NCBI GenBank assembly: GCA_049303315.1
Contig: JBAQMZ010000022.1
Span: forward strand, 1-23,405
Length of the DNA stretch: 23,405 bases
Direction: 5' to 3'
Source: Methanoperedens sp049303315
GTDB taxonomy: Archaea; Halobacteriota; Methanosarcinia; Methanosarcinales; Methanoperedenaceae
The notes below the pieces were generated by a model. The model was not told the origin of the DNA and ran no database searches. It worked only from the letters and a program-made list of their open reading frames with translations. Position 1 is the first letter of the stretch, and each line of letters begins with the position of its first letter. This document shows positions 22,235-23,405 of this stretch, in pieces. The translations under genes were made by a program, and so were the position numbers.

Positions 22235-22999
22235 CTAAATCATAAGCAGCCCTTTTTGCCAGTCATTGATAATCCTGACAGCCGCTCTCGTATCATCTAC
22301 CTCGCCTTTCTTCTTCAGGCAGTTGCTTTCCCTGCCTATCAGTAAAAGCGCATCATAAGAATCCTGTCCCTCTATCGTGACATGATAGAAAGATTCCAGG
22401 GCAGTTTTATTTTCAGCGCAAAATCTCTCTATTATCTTCATGGCAACACCGACAGGGTCCTTAAGGTGTGTTGCATCCTTCACCGAGAGAATGCCCTGTA
22501 TAAACTCGTCGTTCTCGCCAAAGGGAATTACTCCAGGTGTATCCAGGAACAAAATGCGCGAACCCGCATTCACAAGCTGCACTCCTTTTGTGTGACCCGA
22601 TATTGATGAGGTACTGGCTTTGTGTCTCCCTGCCACGCCGTTGATCACCGATGATTTGCCTGTGTTGGGATAGCCAAGAGAGCCGACCAGTATATCGCGG
22701 CCTTTTATGCCTGCGGTTACAAGAATCTGGTGCCTTAACATCGTTGTCCCGAACCTTGTCTTACTGGACACAAAGACCGTGGGAGCAATTTTTGACAGGC
22801 GGGATTTGGTTTTCTCAAGGATTTCCTTTGATACAAGATCGCATTTGTTAAGGACTATTATGAACGGCTTCTTTGAACGCGCTACGTCACGCTCAACCTC
22901 GCTGTTCCGGGTCTCATCCGGAAACCGTGCATCGATTACCTCAAGAAGGATATCGGCTTTTTTTATGACATCCTTCACTATCATCTGGTAGCTTGCCAT
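22235..22999 (-). CDS. Circularly permuted ribosome-biogenesis-type GTPase (YlqF/YawG-like)
   Basis: The 254-aa product has GTPase motifs in permuted order: G4 NKCD (51-54), G5 SSK (78-80), G1 GYPNTGKS (109-116), G2 near T137 and G3 DTPG (153-156). This order defines the YlqF/YjeQ/MTG1 group, whose members help assemble ribosomal subunits. The N-terminal D24 A25 R26 (VIDARFP) is also typical. The C-terminal 90 residues form a helical tail, shorter than in bacterial YlqF. The start ATG at 22999 is the only good in-frame choice; an ATG 18 nt upstream is out of frame. The exact client subunit in archaea is not known to me. Confidence 0.92.
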   Translation of the reverse strand: MASYQMIVKDVIKKADILLEVIDARFPDETRNSEVERDVARSKKPFIIVLNKCDLVSKEILEKTKSRLSKIAPTVFVSSKTRFGTTMLRHQILVTAGIKGRDILVGSLGYPNTGKSSVINGVAGRHKASTSSISGHTKGVQLVNAGSRILFLDTPGVIPFGENDEFIQGILSVKDATHLKDPVGVAMKIIERFCAENKTALESFYHVTIEGQDSYDALLLIGRESNCLKKKGEVDDTRAAVRIINDWQKGLLMI

Positions 23000-23193
23000 G
23001 CTCTGCGCTATGGTTCATGAGGATATAAGGATGTGTGACTTCCCACTTAAAAAATAGAGAGCTGGCAAACCGACAAAAAGCGTGTGTGTAAAATCCTTTG
23101 GTGTTGTTAAATCAAAAAGCAAAATAGCCACAGAGTCGGCTATGAACGCGGTTCATAAATGAACATGAAAAAGCCTAAACAATGGTTGGCGTA
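23000..23193. other. Intergenic DNA upstream of the GTPase gene
   Basis: No gene is visible. One perfect palindrome, TATGAAC-GCG-GTTCATA (23141-23157), stands out. A GTTCAT also occurs close to the GTPase start (23013-23018). The promoter of the GTPase must lie here but I do not see a clear TATA box at the right distance. Confidence 0.45.
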
Positions 23194-23345
23194 GAACACG
23201 GATTTACGCGGATGGTACGGATTGGCACAGATAAAAAATCCGTGGGCATCCGTCGAAAAACTTTAAGAAAGTTTTATCAAAGAAGGGCATGCAAAGCATG
23301 CCCTATACCGTGTAAACTGAGGTTTAAGTTTATCCGTGTCATCCG
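23194..23345. repeat. Second phased CRGAT array, apparently interrupted
   Basis: CGGAT/CAGAT units start at 23199, 23209, 23218 and 23228 (spacing 10, 9, 10). Inverted ATCCG units start at 23238 and 23248, and two more at 23332 and 23341 (spacing 9). The layout equals the 4+4 array at 12609-12692 if about 75 bp had been inserted after the second inverted unit. The leading GAACAC is also shared. Confidence 0.65.
23257..23326. repeat. Block of three adjacent palindromes
   Basis: In order: AAAACTTT-AAG-AAAGTTTT (23257-23275), GGGCATGC-AAA-GCATGCCC (23285-23303) and TAAAC-TGAG-GTTTA (23313-23326). All arms are perfect. They fill the apparent insertion within the second phased array. The middle hairpin, with GC-rich 8-bp arms, would be the most stable. 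Confidence 0.75.
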
Positions 23346-23405
23346 TATTCCCTGCCACAGGATAGTACTTTTTCAGGGCGCAGAGTCCGCAAAGAGCAGG
23401 CTGCG
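23346..23405. other. Start of another repeat-like sequence at the window end
   Basis: No gene. The sequence GCGCAGAGTCCGCAAAGAG near 23379-23397 has the look of dispersed CGCAGAG-type repeats and is cut off by the window end. Confidence 0.3.

Overview
The window looks archaeal, most likely a methane-cycling member of the Methanosarcinales, and 'Ca. Methanoperedens' (ANME-2d) is my best guess. Evidence for an archaeon: a proteasome-activating nucleotidase, PCNA, the large primase subunit with its Fe-S cysteines, a cupin-type glucose-6-phosphate isomerase, UPF0200/UPF0201 proteins, and many genes with a TATA-like box 25-31 nt upstream of the start codon (nearly leaderless transcripts). Evidence for the lineage, which is inference: a membrane-anchored multihaem cytochrome c, a split CcmF-like haem lyase, and very long PAS-rich histidine kinases. 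I could not run a taxonomic search.

Layout. 1-1446: a complete or nearly complete insertion sequence with 12-bp terminal inverted repeats, a DDE transposase and a divergent 101-aa accessory gene. 1505-2067: a stand-alone RAM (Lrp ligand-binding) domain gene and a small membrane protein. 2088-2843 (-): a Cas4-like Fe-S protein whose nuclease acid appears to be missing. 2949-5617: a tetrahaem cytochrome translationally coupled to a large Ig-like surface protein, both rich in N-glycosylation sequons. 5634-6362 (-): glucose-6-phosphate isomerase. 6396-12515 (-): two paralogous hybrid-free PAS histidine kinases; the downstream one is preceded by a coupled 38-aa coiled-coil ORF, and the upstream one carries a near-perfect tandem duplication of a PAS domain. 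12609-12692: a symmetric array of short half-sites phased every 9-10 bp.

12734-15268 (-): a tightly overlapping four-gene operon, UPF0200 kinase-like, UPF0201, CcmF-like N-part, CcmF-like C-part. It is divergent from the PAN ATPase at 15347-16558. 16575-18051 (-): a DUF4258/DUF2283 pair, an unrecognised soluble protein and a small lipoprotein. 18231-19996: PCNA and PriL, a replication operon. 20127-21721: a second insertion sequence of IS1634/IS4 type. 22016-22210: YwbE-like protein. 22235-22999 (-): circularly permuted GTPase. 23000-23405: no gene, but palindromes and a second phased-repeat array that seems interrupted by a block of three hairpins.

How the genes fit together. The cytochrome/surface-protein pair and the split CcmF unit both point to extracytoplasmic c-type cytochromes, probably for electron transfer through a glycosylated cell envelope. 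PCNA, PriL and PAN are information-processing and protein-quality housekeeping genes. The kinases have no response regulator beside them. The least explained parts are the cytochrome/Ig-like protein pair, the Cas4-like protein with a degraded active site, the coiled-coil micro-ORF and the phased intergenic arrays.
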